Source of the DNA: Thunnus maccoyii | Lineage: Eukaryota > Chordata > Actinopteri > Scombriformes > Scombridae | NCBI RefSeq assembly: GCF_910596095.1 | Contig: NC_056534.1 | Span: 16,071,490 to 16,135,489, forward strand | Length of the DNA stretch: 64,000 nt | Reading direction: 5' to 3' | The notes under the pieces: model-generated | Told to the model about the DNA's origin: nothing | Database searches by the model: none | The model's input: only the letters and a program-made list of their open reading frames with translations | Shown: piece after piece, positions 1-13,151 of the stretch | Layout: each line of letters begins with the position of its first letter | Numbering within the stretch: the first letter of the stretch is position 1 | Position numbers and translations under genes: made by a program

Positions 1-1432
1 ACAGATATTGAAAAAATGAAGAAGAGAAGAGAGAGAAGTCAAAAACGCTCACATGGAAGTCTAAAGAGGGTGCAGCACTGGACTCCAAACATAAAAAAAC
101 CCCCAATAGTTCTGAAGTGGAGGTACTGCTGCAGGAAATAAACATCAAATGAGCCGTCATATGTAGTAGCGTCAGTAGTGGAAATAAAATAACAGATCAA
201 AAATATGCATGAGATGCTATTACTCATTCAGTGAATGCTGTATCCAGAGAAGGGCACACAACTGATGAAGTAAAAAAAAAAAAAAAAGGTTTGATCTCAA
301 ATCTGAGGCCCAAAAAATATTGCCAAACACAGAAGAGAGATGCTGACCACTGGAGAGTTATCTGAGCTGTACCAGCACATAGGGGCCATTATTGAAGAGA
401 CAGAACTCTCTGGTGTGCCGTCAGCTAAGCACTTGGACACAGACCTAGTAGCTGTAAAACCAAGGAACATGTGACACGTTTAACATGTGAACAACAGTGT
501 GTAAAACCTAAGGGCAGATGATTATTTTTGTGAATATGTGTTCTCTTCTTCAACATGTGTTTAAAAAGTGTTACCTAATTGCTTAGTTTGTATTCAAAAT
601 TCAAACTGCAATATAGACCAAAATAAAAGATCACTAAAGTGGTTTGATTTTTATCATTTATTTACGGATTATCTCCCGCTGAGGCAACCACCCTCTGAGG
701 CAGAACCTGGCACCTCACAGCCAGTACCTCCATGCATGCACTCAGGTCCTATTCAACTGCCCCATGTCTGATCACAGATGCGATCCTGGACATTCAAGGG
801 AGAATGGCCCAAACACTTTCACACATAGCCTCAACACTGGCCACAATGTCGGAGACACTTGAAGAAATTAATACAAATATAATATAATAATACAAATAAA
901 GATATGCCCTGAAACCTAATTGATTTTTTAAGTGATGTGTTTCTTTCTTGAGATTAAGTGTAAACTATAAATAATAGTCTAAAAGTCAAATTAAAAGCTT
1001 TTTTTTTTTTTTTACAAACAAGCAATGAATTGCTGTCAAACATGGACAGCAAATCTATTGTCCGAGGAGTGGGTGAGGACACATATCCTCTTGTTGTTAT
1101 TGTTTATTTGTTTTAAAAGACCATAATGCTTTGTAAAATAATGAAGATAATTATTACAAATATTATAAATGATACAAATATTATTGTAATTTAAATCCCA
1201 TAATATTATAAAACTGGAGAATCGACAAAAATGCAGTAGCCAATTATTTTGCACAAACATGTCAGCACTCAAAAATGCGTGAGTGTGATTTTGACTGTGC
1301 ACAGATTCTGTTCTTACGTAGGAATAAATCCTGAATAAGAAAACATTGGTGAATGTCAGAATCTTCATGAAAACTGCGCAAATGTGTTTTAAGAAGAATT
1401 TTCTTCATAGGAACAGTTGGTGAATGAGGCCC
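1..1432 (+). mobile_element. PIF/Harbinger-type DNA transposon remnant (right part)
   Basis: The segment holds a decayed Myb/SANT-like gene (see next entry) and ends in TGAATGAGGCCC at 1421-1432. That is the inverse of the GGGCCTCATTCA start common to fish Harbinger elements. Harbinger elements typically carry a DDE transposase gene plus a Myb/SANT-like gene. No transposase is seen, so it is either left of the window or deleted. The left end is not visible. The class assignment rests on the pairing of Myb-like gene and terminus and is an inference. Confidence 0.55.
80..870 (+). pseudogene. Myb/SANT-like DNA-binding protein gene, decayed (Harbinger-encoded type)
   Basis: Three pieces of a Myb/SANT-like (NAIF1/MSANTD-like) protein can be read in order but in different frames. 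Around 95-150 is SSEVEVLLQEI, the start of the trihelix. Around 220-300 is VNAVSREGHTTDEVKKK followed by FDLKSEAQK, the third helix with its Trp lost. Around 305-475 is IAKHRREMLTTGELSELY and ELSGVPSAKHLDTD, the linker typical after the domain. A last stretch at about 780-880 (SHIASTLATMSETLEEI) resembles the C-terminal tail. Frameshifts, a stop after the first piece and an A-tract at 272-287 break the frame, so no full protein can be made. The family match is by pattern recognition. Confidence 0.6.
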
Positions 1433-2804
1433 AATCGTCATATCACATCATAGTCATAATACTTAATACAGAACATGGAAACCTCAATCTTAAAATCCCA
1501 AAGTGGCCAAATATTGATTTGTATTAAAATGCATCCTCTTTATAAATATTCAAGTCATTTAATCCACACATATCTTCACATAAAATTTGTAACACTTTAT
1601 TTATAAAGCGCACTTTTGAATGCACTATTACAAAATGCTTTGCAGCAAACATAATACATTACATTATATTAGATTCATTTAGCACACGCTTTTGTACAAA
1701 ACACCTTACAATAAGTTCAATAAATGCATTCAGTTTTCTTGGGATCAAGTGCTAGATATCATGAAAAGCTTTAGGTCCATTCCTCCCAAGATACAGAGAT
1801 GCAGATGTACTTACAATTAAAATTAAACACAAATGTGTATCTAAAGAAAGTGTTAATACTTTTGAGAGGTGTTTATTGATGTGATGCCATCTATTCTGTG
1901 TTTAGTTTTGAGGTGCAGCCCTTTTTGCCTTTCACACCTGAATGCATCGTGTCCAGAAAGCTCACAAACACTCTTGTCAGCCCTATCTGCTGTGTGCCCA
2001 AGTGATTGCTGTAATCTTTCTCATTCAGCCGAGGCTCATTTGTATGGGTGGTGGCATTGATCCATGGCCGCATCTATCTGCACCCCACCTCTTCCTCAGA
2101 AAACATTCAGGCAGGAGTGCACAGCCAAATGTCACTCTTGTGACTTTAGTGACCACAGACTCACACATACAAAACACACAAAGCCATGTGTACAGTATGA
2201 CCGCAGAGAGGGAATGCAGAAAATAGGTTGAAGTTGAAGTGTTTTTCTAGATTTTGCTTTTCGTAGGAGGCATGATGGCATTGTTGTAAGGATGATTACA
2301 GGGGTCGGCACAGATTCTCCTTTGTGTTTTTACAAGAGCAAAATTGAATACCCTACCAGTTGAACTCAATCATGAAATAATGCTTCATTTAAACACCTCG
2401 ATCAAAATAATTGGACTCACTACAAAATACATTTCATTCTATTTTGAAAGGGATGGTTTAAATCATTTTACAGTCTCTTTTCCATTTTAAACTTAAACAC
2501 ACATTATCATTCATTACTTTATATTTACTTTTATTTATATATCTATCATCTTCCTACACATATTTGCCCACAAGACACATCCTTTGTCATTTACTGTATG
2601 TGTGCTCACCAACGTCTTTCTCAGGGCAGCTGTTTAAACATGTGATGTTATCAGTTTTGGTGACACAGTTCAGTAACTCCAGTAAATATCTTCTGATATA
2701 ACTTTTGCTTCAATCCAAAATGGCAGTAAACCAAATTATAGTGCAAAGTATTTTCATGCAGTTCAATCTTTTTCTGAAGTTTGCTCACGGTCGAGTGCCA
2801 ATGT
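1433..2804. other. unrecognised non-coding DNA
   Basis: No exon, splice-framed reading frame or classified repeat is recognised here. Open frames are short and lack family features. It is most likely intronic DNA of TBCK, whose next exon lies downstream at 13152. Confidence 0.4.
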
Positions 2805-3538
2805 TACAGAAGAGGATTAGGGCCACGTGAAAAATGTATTTGAGTTCTGAGTTTAAAGTCAGAATTCTGACTTGGGAGGTACAATATTTCAGGTGGAGGT
2901 AAACCTATGTCAGGTGAGACAGGCATCTCCACAATAAAATACTGCAGCTTTAATGCAGTTTTGGTTTTATTTGTCCAGGTTTTGAGATATCGGTCTCCAC
3001 CTAAATATAATAGTGAGTTAAATGTCATTTCATCAGGCCTCACTCTGAAGAGTTTTCATGTGGGCTATTTCTTTATTTTTCCATGGAAAGTGCACACAGT
3101 TCATTCTGTAGAATACCTTTACTTCCTCTGTATTAGGTACTTATTTGTGAAAGAGAGCTTGCCGTACATGCAAATATACATGCTTTTAATTCAATTCTAA
3201 TGCTGTGAATACCACAGATTAAATTCCATTCATCTCATTTGTGTCAAAGTGGAGGCAGAATCATCTTTGAGCATGCTTGTGTTGTTTGTCGCAAATATTG
3301 TCTTTTCAGTTTATGCATTTTGATGACAATAAAGAGGTCAAACATAAAAAAAGCATCTGTGTTCAGCTAAGGCTTCTAATTTCCAAATGTTTGACATTTC
3401 AGTCATTTTGATAAATACACAGTTATATGATGAATAAAAGACCCATGTGTAATAGCTTAGTTGGGTTTTTTTTTAATTCTGAGAATAAAGTCAGAACTCA
3501 AATAAATTTTTCACATGTGGCCCTAGTCCTCTTCTGTA
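2805..3538. mobile_element. non-autonomous DNA transposon (734 bp) with terminal inverted repeats
   Basis: The left end TACAGAAGAGGATTAGGGCC (2805-2824) is the inverse complement of the right end finishing in CTCTTCTGTA at 3538. The match extends about 45 bp inward with few differences. A perfect 6-bp direct repeat CAATGT flanks it (2799-2804 and 3539-3544), as expected for a target-site duplication. No coding capacity is seen. The left edge of the duplicated unit falls inside this element at 3022. A right-hand partial copy is at 39781-40297 and an inverted partial copy at 37412-37568. Confidence 0.75.
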
Positions 3539-6500
3539 CAATGTCAACACGACACCTTATCTAAGAATTTTATTTACTGTACTGTAGCATTCATTAAAAT
3601 ATGACTGAAAGGGAGTTAAAGATCGGATTGATTACATTCTGAAGAAAAATAACCAGAGCCAGTGTTGTTCTTATCAGCTCTCTGAGCTGTAGCTTCAGGT
3701 TCAGTTCAAGTGAAACAAAACTCACTGGTACTATCAACATGTTGAGTTACAGTTTTTCATATTAATGGAAGTCTGCTTTGTATTGACCCAAGTAATTGTC
3801 CCAAAAAATGCAGTAAAAGAGTGGTACGGCTGATACTGTATATTTGTGTTACATGCTGGATGCCCTGTCAGCAGATTCTCAGGCCTCGTAGTGAACAGAC
3901 ATCTATCTCACTGGACAGCTGCTGTCCAGTCAGCTTGGTCTGAGTGAGTGAATACGAGAAAAAATGCTCTCCGTCTCCTTTCTCTCAGTCACTAATGAGA
4001 GAATCTAAACATCGCAGAACAAATGCAAAAATGTTCCACAATTGTACCATTGATTAAATTGCCTCTAATTCATCAACCTCTGGCATTATTTGTTAATCTC
4101 CAGGTAGACATTAGATTGTCTTTCTTATTTTTAATTTTTTTCTTGATCATGGCGTTCACATGCAAATTTGTGCATGACTGCTAGAAAGTGAGTGACACAT
4201 CTGTTGCAGCCATAATAGAGCAACTTATGAGCAACAGAAAATGTGTTTTCAACCTGTCAACCTAATGTCAAGCTAAAATGTCAACCTACTTGGTAACACA
4301 TGATAAATTTGTATTTGCTCGCCTCCGGAATATACATAGAGGCTGCTGATGGTATTGGCCATGAAGTTATTATTGACATTGGCTGCTTTTAGTTTAAAAT
4401 AAATCAAAATGCAGTACAGTGTACGGAAGACTAATGCCATTCCCTGTGGATGAGCAGATGTTTTGCTCACTGTCATCTAACAGCTGGCAGAGCTTGTGTT
4501 TCAATGATTGGGCAAATGGATGTCCATGAGTAAACGGGTATGTTCCCTGGTCACTATTTTTCTGTTCTTGTGTGCTACGTGTTCCCATGAACATGTAAAA
4601 CTGTGAGCAAATGGAGCATTTTGAATTAGATGAGGTAATAAGATTTGTAGGTGATGGGCAAAACAGATCTGTTAGGTCTTTACTTTCTAAGACTTATCCT
4701 GTACAAGGCTTTGACACAATCAAATTCTCTCCTGTATAATATATGTAGTCCAATAATTTCTATTTTGAAGCTTCTGATGTGCAGTTTTTTGTTGACAGTG
4801 TGATGTGTTGTTTTAATTCTATGATAATTTTTGAGGTGATAGCAGAAGCACCTCTAAAAAAAAATATAATCTGAAACAACTCCACTACTAACTCCGGCCT
4901 CAAAATTGACTATAGAGTTGAATCAGTACCTCTATGAACTGAACTGAACATTATAAGCTTCACTAAAGTAAGATTTATTGCAGGGCTGTTGTAATGGATT
5001 ACATTATAATGTACAGTTGTATCTAATAATATTGTAACTTGTATAGTTGTTCATGTTAGTGTGTTCACTCACTGTAACTTTTAATATTATTCATAAAATC
5101 TACGTCTAGATCTTTATTAATCTTTTTGTTTTCAATACAGTGTTTGATGAATACTTGGACAAAATATGAAAAAACATGATCATGTAATTTTGTTTATGAG
5201 TGTTTCAGTCACCAGATTTAAGTGCAAAACAAGTTGCTTATGCACCACTAAAGCCACATTATATTTCAGCATGTCTAGACTCAAATTCTGTTTTTGAGTC
5301 TTCATTTGAGGAGGAGATGAGTTTTCATTTGAGGAAGTTACCATTTCTGCCCTTCTCCGGAAAAACCACTCATTTTAGAGCAATATTGGTAACTTCTATG
5401 TGGCCAGAATTAAATCAGGAAGTATATGAAAATCTTCACTTTAAAATTCTCCCTTATGTGTGTGTTTATGTGTGTGTGGGATCACTGTGAGGGGTAGCTA
5501 TTTGTTGTTAACATTTTTCTCAGATCATGGCCTCAGTTATGCTCTTCTTCTCATTGTCTGACTGCAGACTTGGCAGATCAAATATGTTTTTTTGGAATTA
5601 TGCTCAAACACTACACACTGTGTCATTAAGCCATTCTCGGCTGGCACACACTGCTCATCATGACATTTAAGTCACCACACAGTGCTTCATCAGCTGCGGG
5701 CAATGGCAGGCTGCATAGTTTGCCTATTTCTATCAGTATATTATGTTTGTATGGATGTATTTAGTATATATACAGTATGTGTAGAGACATTATTTCGTTT
5801 TACTGAAGTAGATCTATAGGTGTTGCCACTCATCTTTGCTGCTTTTCTATGAGCTCAAGTCACACTCATGCAGATGAGCCTGTTCAACTCTATGGAGCTG
5901 TCCCACTTTTATACAGTGATGGTCACAAACCACAAAGCCCAGTTGGGCACAGTGGTTAGCATTATTTGTTGTGTCCTTAACCCGACAACAAGCAAGATCG
6001 TCTTGTCAGTAGGTAATTTGCACCTTCACAGGGTGAAGCTGCTCCTATGTAATTAATCAACCGATTACAGCAATCCACTGCAAGCAAATGAACTTTTGTT
6101 GTTTTACAATGATTAATCAATGTCAACATTTTGTGATGAAGGATCTTAATGTAGTTGATGACATTCAATGGAATTGTTAAAAATTCCTGATTATCAACAA
6201 CAACATGTTGGCTGAACACCCTTCCATCAGTTGGTTGTTGTTACACAATGTGTACAGAAAAGATTAGACTGGTGGGTTGTTATAGCAACCGCTCACCTGT
6301 GATCTTCTGTTAGATGTATACCCTGTGCTTAAAAGGCATTTTTAACTAGTAAGTGATCTTTTAAAAGCACTCCTTAAAGGCAGACAAATTAACTCACTCT
6401 TTCGCCAGTGTTTGTATGTTTCATATTTTTTAGACAGTTGAAAAGTTTATAAAGGTCCCCAGGACTCTTAACAATCAGTTGACTATATGCTTGAATGGAA

Positions 6501-7500
6501 ATGATCCAAGCATACAGCTCTACCTACAAACTCAACCAGTGGAGTAAGCATTTATTTCAGTAATTACCTTCTTGTTTTTAATTACAGTTTACCCAGTAGC
6601 TTTAGTAACTGCATGAGACATGAAGCAAATCATAATTTAAATACTGACCTGTATCTTTACATCTAGTACATAATAATGTATGTGACTCAACTGATTTATG
6701 ATTGCACACATGCAAACAGCCACATGCACCACTGCTTCAGTGATAAACTGGTATGTGATAGTCAACATGACCCGCTGTAATTGTTGCTCATCACAATGAA
6801 AAGCCCCGTCAGCTCGGGAGGGTAAGAACTAGCTGAACACACACATATCTGGTCCCAAACCAAAATATCATTTCAGATTTGATGATGATTTCAGATTTGA
6901 AGAGATTGGTGCAACTGTGTTCTCTTTGGAATTGGATTTTATTTTGTCTTCCTGCAGTATTAATCACTGAGTACAAGTTACATTTGAAATAAATAACAAA
7001 CTTCCCAGTCATAAGGTTTTACTGCTATCTGGAAAGCTTAGGTAGTTAAGGGAGCTCAGTTGTCCCTCGTTCCCACGTAATTCAAACTGATCTTCTCATC
7101 TCTGGGTTTGTTCAGTAAAAATGCAAAACTGCACAGAAAAGCAGCAAGGCCAAGATGAGAAATTATTCAAATAATGTTGTACTATACAAGTAAAAGCTGG
7201 TATCCTTAATGTTTTTACTTCATAGACTGTATGTGTAATATGTATGTGTAATTCAATGAAGAAATATAATAAAACACAAAAACAGGCACATTTATACTGC
7301 AGATGCTCTTCATGTTTTGCTATTTAGAATTTTTGATCAGTTTGTCAGATTACACCTGTCCCTGATGACAATAAAACATTGACAAAATAAAACTTCAAAT
7401 TACTTACCATGTACCACGTGTAACTGATCTCTGTGGCTTTACAGAGATTAAAGACTAAAAAGTGTTATTAAAACCAACATGTTTCAGCCTGTTCTGCAAA
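3539..7500. other. TBCK intronic DNA, no gene seen
   Basis: Nearly all of it is matched by 40298-46000 in unit B apart from B-only blocks. Short open frames such as 5200-5490 show no splice signals or protein-family features and are not conserved as frames between the copies. The interval holds the empty site (7371-7377) of the hAT insertion found in unit B. Confidence 0.5.
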
Positions 7501-7529
7501 TAGGGCTTGCTCTAAAATGCAGTGCAATC

Positions 7530-8340
7530 TGTCACGGGTGGTGTGTATCAGGCAGCAGGGGAAGGACCCAAATGCAGACTATAGAGGCAGGCAGGAGAAG
7601 TTCAGTGAGTTTATTGTCCAAAGAGAAGACACAATAGGACCGACATTAGTGGTAATCGATGGCTGACGATTGGGGCACGCAGACCACTGGAGTGCAGAGC
7701 AGGAGGCAGGCAGCTGGAGGTCTATTTGGGCGTCAGCGAGGATGGCCGACTGATTATCTGTGAAGTCTGGCTGGGCGTCCGCAGGGGCTGCTGACTGGAG
7801 GTCTGGCTGTGCTTCGGCAGGGGTGGCCAACTGGGACTCAGGCAGAGTGTTGGCAAGGATGGCTAGCGGGGGTTCAGGGAGGGCATTAGCAGGTGCGGCT
7901 GACGGCTGGAGGTCTGGCAGGTCATTGGCAGGGACGGCCGACAGTTGAGGAACAGGCTTGATGTGGGCTCAGGACAGGCAGGCTGTGAGCAGTCTGGGGT
8001 GCAGGCTGGTTGCGAGTAGTCCGGGGTGCAGGCTGAAGGCTAGCAGGCTGGGGTGCTGGCTAAGATGCAGGCTGGAGTGCGGGCCAAGATGCAAGCTGAA
8101 GGCTATCATTCTGGTGGTTAGCATGCTGGTGGCTAGCATGCTGCAGGTTAGCTGGCTGGGAAGCAGGCAGGAAAAGTCTGAGGGCATCTGGTGGACTAGT
8201 TGAGCAATCCCGGCGCCAGAGGAAAGTAACTGGCTGGGCACTTGGTTTTTGTGAGTAGGTCCGCATAAACACTATCCACCAACCATGTCCCAAAACAACA
8301 CTGGCAAGTGAAGCCTGCATCCTTCTGTCCACTCACAAGT
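7530..8340. repeat. GC-rich interspersed repeat with internal minisatellite, copy A
   Basis: It begins with GTCACGGGTGGTGTGTATC and is markedly richer in G than its AT-rich surroundings. It is built of imperfect repeats around GCTGGAGGTCTGGCAGG and GGGTGCAGGCTGAAGGCTAG. Its longer relative in unit B is at 46041-47590. Open frames through it on both strands come from the repeat periodicity and lack any recognisable protein features. I do not recognise the element family. Confidence 0.6.
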
Positions 8341-9120
8341 GGTGCAAGCATAAGAATTCATTTGTGCATAATATTGCACGAAAGAACCTATAACTGCAGG
8401 TACTGAAGTCCATTCCTACCTTAAAAATGTCTTCCTCCTGGTTTTACGTGTGGTCAGAGCAGTTAAGTCCAGGATTCTAACAATGTCACTGTCCAATGAC
8501 ATGTTAAGTCAAGCATTCTGTTTTTTTACAACAAAACAGAGTCTGTGTCTCTTGCATTGAAGTCAAACATGCATTAAAGGTCAAGACTGATTGCTGTGTA
8601 AATGAATTGATTTATTACTTTACAGTTGTTTTTTTCATTTGTAAGCTTAGTCAACACAGGCAGGTGTGTTCTTTGAAAGTCACACCCTGGTTTACTCTCA
8701 AGTTGAACTTGGCTTTCACAGGCCTCCCCCCTTTAGTCATACTTCCCTGATTGTGACACTATCACCATGTCTTATTATGATTCCAGTTTTTTAAAAGGCT
8801 GTTCCATGAATTCCCTGCCCTCGGCCAGTCAGTGTCTCAACATGTCTAGTTGTATTAATCTTTGCAGTTAATCTTAGATTGAAAGTACACTGTCATGAGT
8901 GAGTCCTGTAATAAATGCTACCTATTTGATAAGGTGTCACTGTGACGGTGAGGTCTTGATTCAACTCCATGGTCATTTTGTGGCCGCACTCAGTAGTGTT
9001 GGTTTTTGTAATGGAGGTGGGCCACGGTGCCTGAAATAAGGACCACCTCAGGTAACATCTACATACATACAGAAAATGTATACATTTAATTGACTAAAAC
9101 ATTAACCTTCAGGGACAAGG
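8341..9120. other. intronic DNA, no feature recognised
   Basis: It matches 47590-49014 in unit B, apart from about 640 bp present only in B. No exon or classified element is seen. Confidence 0.4.
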
Positions 9121-9122
9121 TA

Positions 9123-10000
9123 CAGTTGAAGTCAGTAGTTCACATACACTTTAGCTAAATACATTGAAACTCAGTTTTTCACAATTCCTGACATTTAATC
9201 TTAGTAAACATTCCCTGTCTTAGGTCAGTTAGGATCACTAATTTATTTTAAGAATGTGAAATGTATGAATAATAGTAGAGAGAATGATTTATTTCAGTTT
9301 GTATTTCTTTCATCACATTCCCAGTGGATCAGAAGTATACATACACTTAGTATTTGGTAGCATTGCCTTTAAATTGTTTAACTTGGGTCAAACATTTTGG
9401 GTAGCCTTCCACAAGCTTCTCACAATAAGTTCCTGGAATTTTGGCCCATTCCTCCTGACAGATCTGGTGTAACTGAGTCAGGTTTTTAGGCCTCCTTGCT
9501 CGCACATGCTTTTTCAGTTCTGCCCACAAATTTTCTGTTGGATTGAGGTCAGGGTTTTGTGATGGCCACTCCAATACCTTGACTTTGTTGTCCCTAAGCC
9601 GTTCGCCACAACTTTGGAAGCATGCATTGTTCATTTGGAAGACCCATTTGTGACCAAGCTTTAACTTCCTGGCTGATGTCTTGAGATGTTGCTTCAATAT
9701 ATTCACATAATTGTCCTTCCTCGTGATGCCATCTATTTTGAGAAGTGCACTAGTCCTTGTAGCAAAGCACTGCCACAACATGATGCTGCCACCCCTGTGT
9801 TTCACGGTTGGGATGGTGTTCTTCGGCTTTCAAGCCTCCCTCTTTTTCCTCCAAACATAACGATGGTCATTGTGGCAAAACAGTTCAATTTTTTTGCCGC
9901 TGACCATATGAGACCAGCCAGTCATTTCAGCTGCTAGCAGTTCAAGTCTGAGATGATCAGCCGGTCAACGTCCGTTGTCATCTTGGGGAGATCATGAACT
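9123..10000 (-). mobile_element. Tc1/mariner element, Sleeping-Beauty-like, truncated (copy A)
   Basis: One terminal repeat is present at 9123, beginning CAGTTGAAGTCAGTAG after a TA dinucleotide. This is the terminus typical of salmonid-type Tc1 elements. The transposase remnant runs on the minus strand. The opposite terminal repeat is not found near 10000, so the element lacks the end upstream of the transposase start. The unit B copy at 49017 shares the insertion site, so insertion preceded the segmental duplication. Confidence 0.85.
9347..9900 (-). pseudogene. Tc1-like transposase, C-terminal remnant (copy A)
   Basis: The 152-aa open part (9347-9805) contains HRGGSIMLWQC, a KLKLGHKWVFQM stretch, PDLNPTENLWAELKK and the terminal VKQFKGNATKY. 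These are diagnostic of the catalytic C-terminal half of Sleeping-Beauty-type transposases. The last DDE-triad Glu is kept in PTENLW. The Asp expected in the QMDND motif is altered (QMNNA, with a two-residue loss against copy B). The N-terminal paired-like DNA-binding domain and the first catalytic Asp are missing, and a stop breaks the frame upstream of 9805. The protein would be inactive. Confidence 0.9.
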
Positions 10001-10707
10001 GATGAACTGATCTGTGCAGCTCTTTGGTAATTTAATGTCTCTGTACATATAATTCGTTTTGGAGGATATATGTTGGTCTCACAGCTAAAATCTAACAATT
10101 GCAGCTGCCACATTAGTTTGTGTGAATGTAAAGTGAAGCTTCATGTTTTTACTGGACAGAACAACAGTGCTGCCTCTGGGGCTCTATATGTAAAGATATC
10201 ACCACATTTCAATAAATATAAATGTATTAAAATGAACAGATCAGTCTATATTAACTTTTATTTTCTTACACCACATAACAGTTTGGATTTTTATTATAGC
10301 TACATTAAAGACTGAAGAACAATTTACTGCATCTCTCTGTCAATGAGGTAAGTACGCTGCTGCAGAGAGGCAGAGGAGAGCAGAGAGAGAATGGATGAGC
10401 TTTTCTCTCTACTCAAGAGATTAGTTGAAAAATAAAAAATATTGAATGAATTAAAATAAAGTAATTATTTAGTAATACATTGTTTATTTCATTTACAGTG
10501 TTCTTTACAACTATTTATAACATAAATGAAGTCCATAAGAAGTGCAATAACAGGGTGTCTGCAGGTTCTTAAAAGTTTTAAATTCAACTTTATAAATATT
10601 AGGCCTTAGAAAATGTGTTTATGTATATTTTGGTTCACCTGGTGGTGCTGCAGGACCTGGATGGGCTGCCACAACAATAAAATTAGAAGTTCTGGCTTCA
10701 TTTCCAC
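10001..10707. other. intronic DNA, no feature recognised
   Basis: It is closely matched by 49890-50615 in unit B. No exon signals or classified repeats are seen. Confidence 0.4.
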
Positions 10708-10940
10708 TAGCTGTGTCCCGATTGTCAACTGTAGCTGTCAAGGTTGCTAGACGACAAGAGCACTGCTTCGTGTCACAAGGGTAAGGGCGGAAACAGCTAG
10801 TGACGCAGCTGGAAATCCTCCGTAGACCAGACCGTCTCATTTAACAATGCTTGGTTCTGGCCTTTGTGGTCTACGAAGGACACACCTTTGTAGATTGCGT
10901 CCTTCGAAGGATGTGGCCCCTGCGAATTGGGACACAGCTA
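10708..10940. mobile_element. short inverted-repeat element (MITE), copy A
   Basis: The left end TAGCTGTGTCCCGATTG is the inverse complement of the right end AATTGGGACACAGCTA. The interior (TTGTGGTCTACGAAGGACAC) is GC-richer than its flanks. There is no coding content. The same element sits at 50616-50844 in unit B. Confidence 0.65.
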
Positions 10941-11060
10941 TAAGTTATAAGTCAACCAGGAAAATACTGTAGTGTGCAAGAATTTTTCTATGCGGTCAGA
11001 CAGACAGCTCCTCTCCTTTTTTCCTTTGCATTTGTGCCTTGGAGAGCCTTTGCTTTTTCA

Positions 11061-13151
11061 CAAAGAAAAGAAGAGAAAAGAGGACTCAGTAAAACACCTT
11101 AACTTTACTCCCATGTTTGACTTTCTCAGAATTCTGTTTGTTAGCTCTCTGTCAGTTTGTGCATAGATGGAACGCGCATTAGGGACAGAATAAGCTGATG
11201 TATGATATAGTATTGAATTACATACAGTAGATAGAGGGGGTTTCCTATTCATCAGCCCACTAAATATATATTTACTTGTCTGTGGTTGTTAGACATCAGA
11301 TTGGAAGTTAAATTTAGGAACAAAAAGTCCAAGAGGTGAGTGACTTTTTCTTAGCAACAATCCAAATTGCTGGTCATGGCAGCAGACATCATGAATATGT
11401 ATATCCTAGCTCTGCTTGTGCTCTTTTATGTTGCCTAGAATAGCTATTGTCAAGCTCTCCGTAGATAATTCAAGAGTGCAGAGTAAAGTTGTTTGTTGAA
11501 AACAATGCACCACTCCTCATATCCCTTCACTTCTCCTGTTCTGACTCTTTATTGATGCAGCAGTGTGAGCTGCGCCGTGTAGACATGTCCATACAAATGT
11601 ATACTACAGAGAATTGAGACAGAGATTCAGCTATTATCACAATTGAAATCAAATACCTATTGAAATAATCACAGTGTGAATATTTATCAGAGGTAAAAAC
11701 AAAAACCCAATTGTTTGAGAAAATTTGAAAAAGGAAATGTAACAGCATACTTGTCTCTCGTCACAGTCCATGGTCAGGTTTTACCTGAAAAGAAGGGTTT
11801 GAGACATTCTTAGAATGAGGCCTCAGTAAAACCCTGCGGTGAGAGTATGCAAGACTGACAATGTGAGTCAAATAACAAACAGTGTATATGATTTTGGCTA
11901 TAGAGACATATTTTGTCATTTTCTTTATGCAGAAAACTTTCTTTTCTAATACTTGTATTTCACAGATGATATACTAATTTAGTTGATATGAAGACCTAGA
12001 CTAGGCAACTTTCAGTCCATATTAGTCAACTTTATGCTCAAGTAATATTATATATATAGTAAGAATGACAGAGTAAAGACCAGTCTTAGTTTCATTTATT
12101 CCTGAAATCTGCATCCATCTATTGTAACTTCCATAGAGCTTTACTTGAAAAGCCAAATACTCTAATAATTATATAGGATTGAAATGTATAAAATAGCAAC
12201 AGTGAACTGTAGGCTCATTTTAAAAACTGTACTAATACCTGGCAGTCAGGGTACTAGCTCAGCTGGACAGTGCACTGAATCCTTCAAGTAAATCCTTGTC
12301 CAGAGAAAAATCTTTAAAATCCTTGCTGGACTCACAGATGTCTCTGCTCTGCAGCGCTGACTTCTACACTTTTTGTTGAGTAGAAGATTGTTCAGCTAAC
12401 CAATGGAGTTAGCAGCTTTCAAACAATTTATTTCATGGATGGCGGCGCTTTGGCACTTAACCTATTTGATGTGCAGTTGGCCCTTCTCTGTTCTGTAAAT
12501 GGCTTTTACACTGTGCTGAAATTCACAGATAATGCTGTTAGTATTTCTTTACTATTTAATTTGCATATCAATTAATAGAAGTACCAGACTGCTGTTTGAC
12601 CACTCATTATCACAATACATTTGTTTGTTAGTTTCTTTAATAGAGCTCAGAAAGAACTGTGGGCATCTACAATTTTTTCACATTTTATGCTTCAAATGAT
12701 TTTGGGGCATCAATTGCTCACCATTGCAGGGACCAGGGTTCAGTCCCCTGCAGTCATGCCTCCAGCTTTATGCTTTAATGAACCCATTTGACAGTGCAGG
12801 TAGAAGCTGGCAAATGATGTTTTGGTCACTGCTGCTTGTTACCTGTGGTGCTCTCAGAGCGGTAATACTGTTTTTTGTGGTAATACATTATATAATTGTA
12901 TTCACAGGTCAGGATGAACTATTTGAAAAGGATGGTGTGAAATATCTATTATTACTGGTTCCCTAATTTTCAAGTGACATCAATATCCAACCTGACGCTA
13001 CATAGGAAAATACAGAGGGTATTCTTTATGTGCTTCTTGTGTTATTTTACAATGACTACTCATCCAAATTCGTCATTCAGAAATTCTCTGGAAGCCTGCA
13101 CTACAATTTGCTCCCTCTTCATCTGATCCCCTGTGATTTCTTCTCTTGTAG
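11061..13151. other. TBCK intronic DNA present only in unit A
   Basis: Homology to unit B stops near 11060. A possible tRNA-like B box (GGTTCAGTCCC, about 12738) hints at a decayed SINE near 12700-12800. No exon upstream of 13152 was identified. The TBC-domain exons of TBCK are expected further left, outside the window. Confidence 0.4.

Noticed and set aside
1036..1368. 110-aa minus-strand open frame
   Set aside because: It is AT-rich and lies inside the Harbinger remnant without recognisable motifs.
12724..12966. 80-aa plus-strand open frame
   Set aside because: It begins in a tRNA-like B-box sequence, has no splice support and no similarity to the expected TBCK linker.
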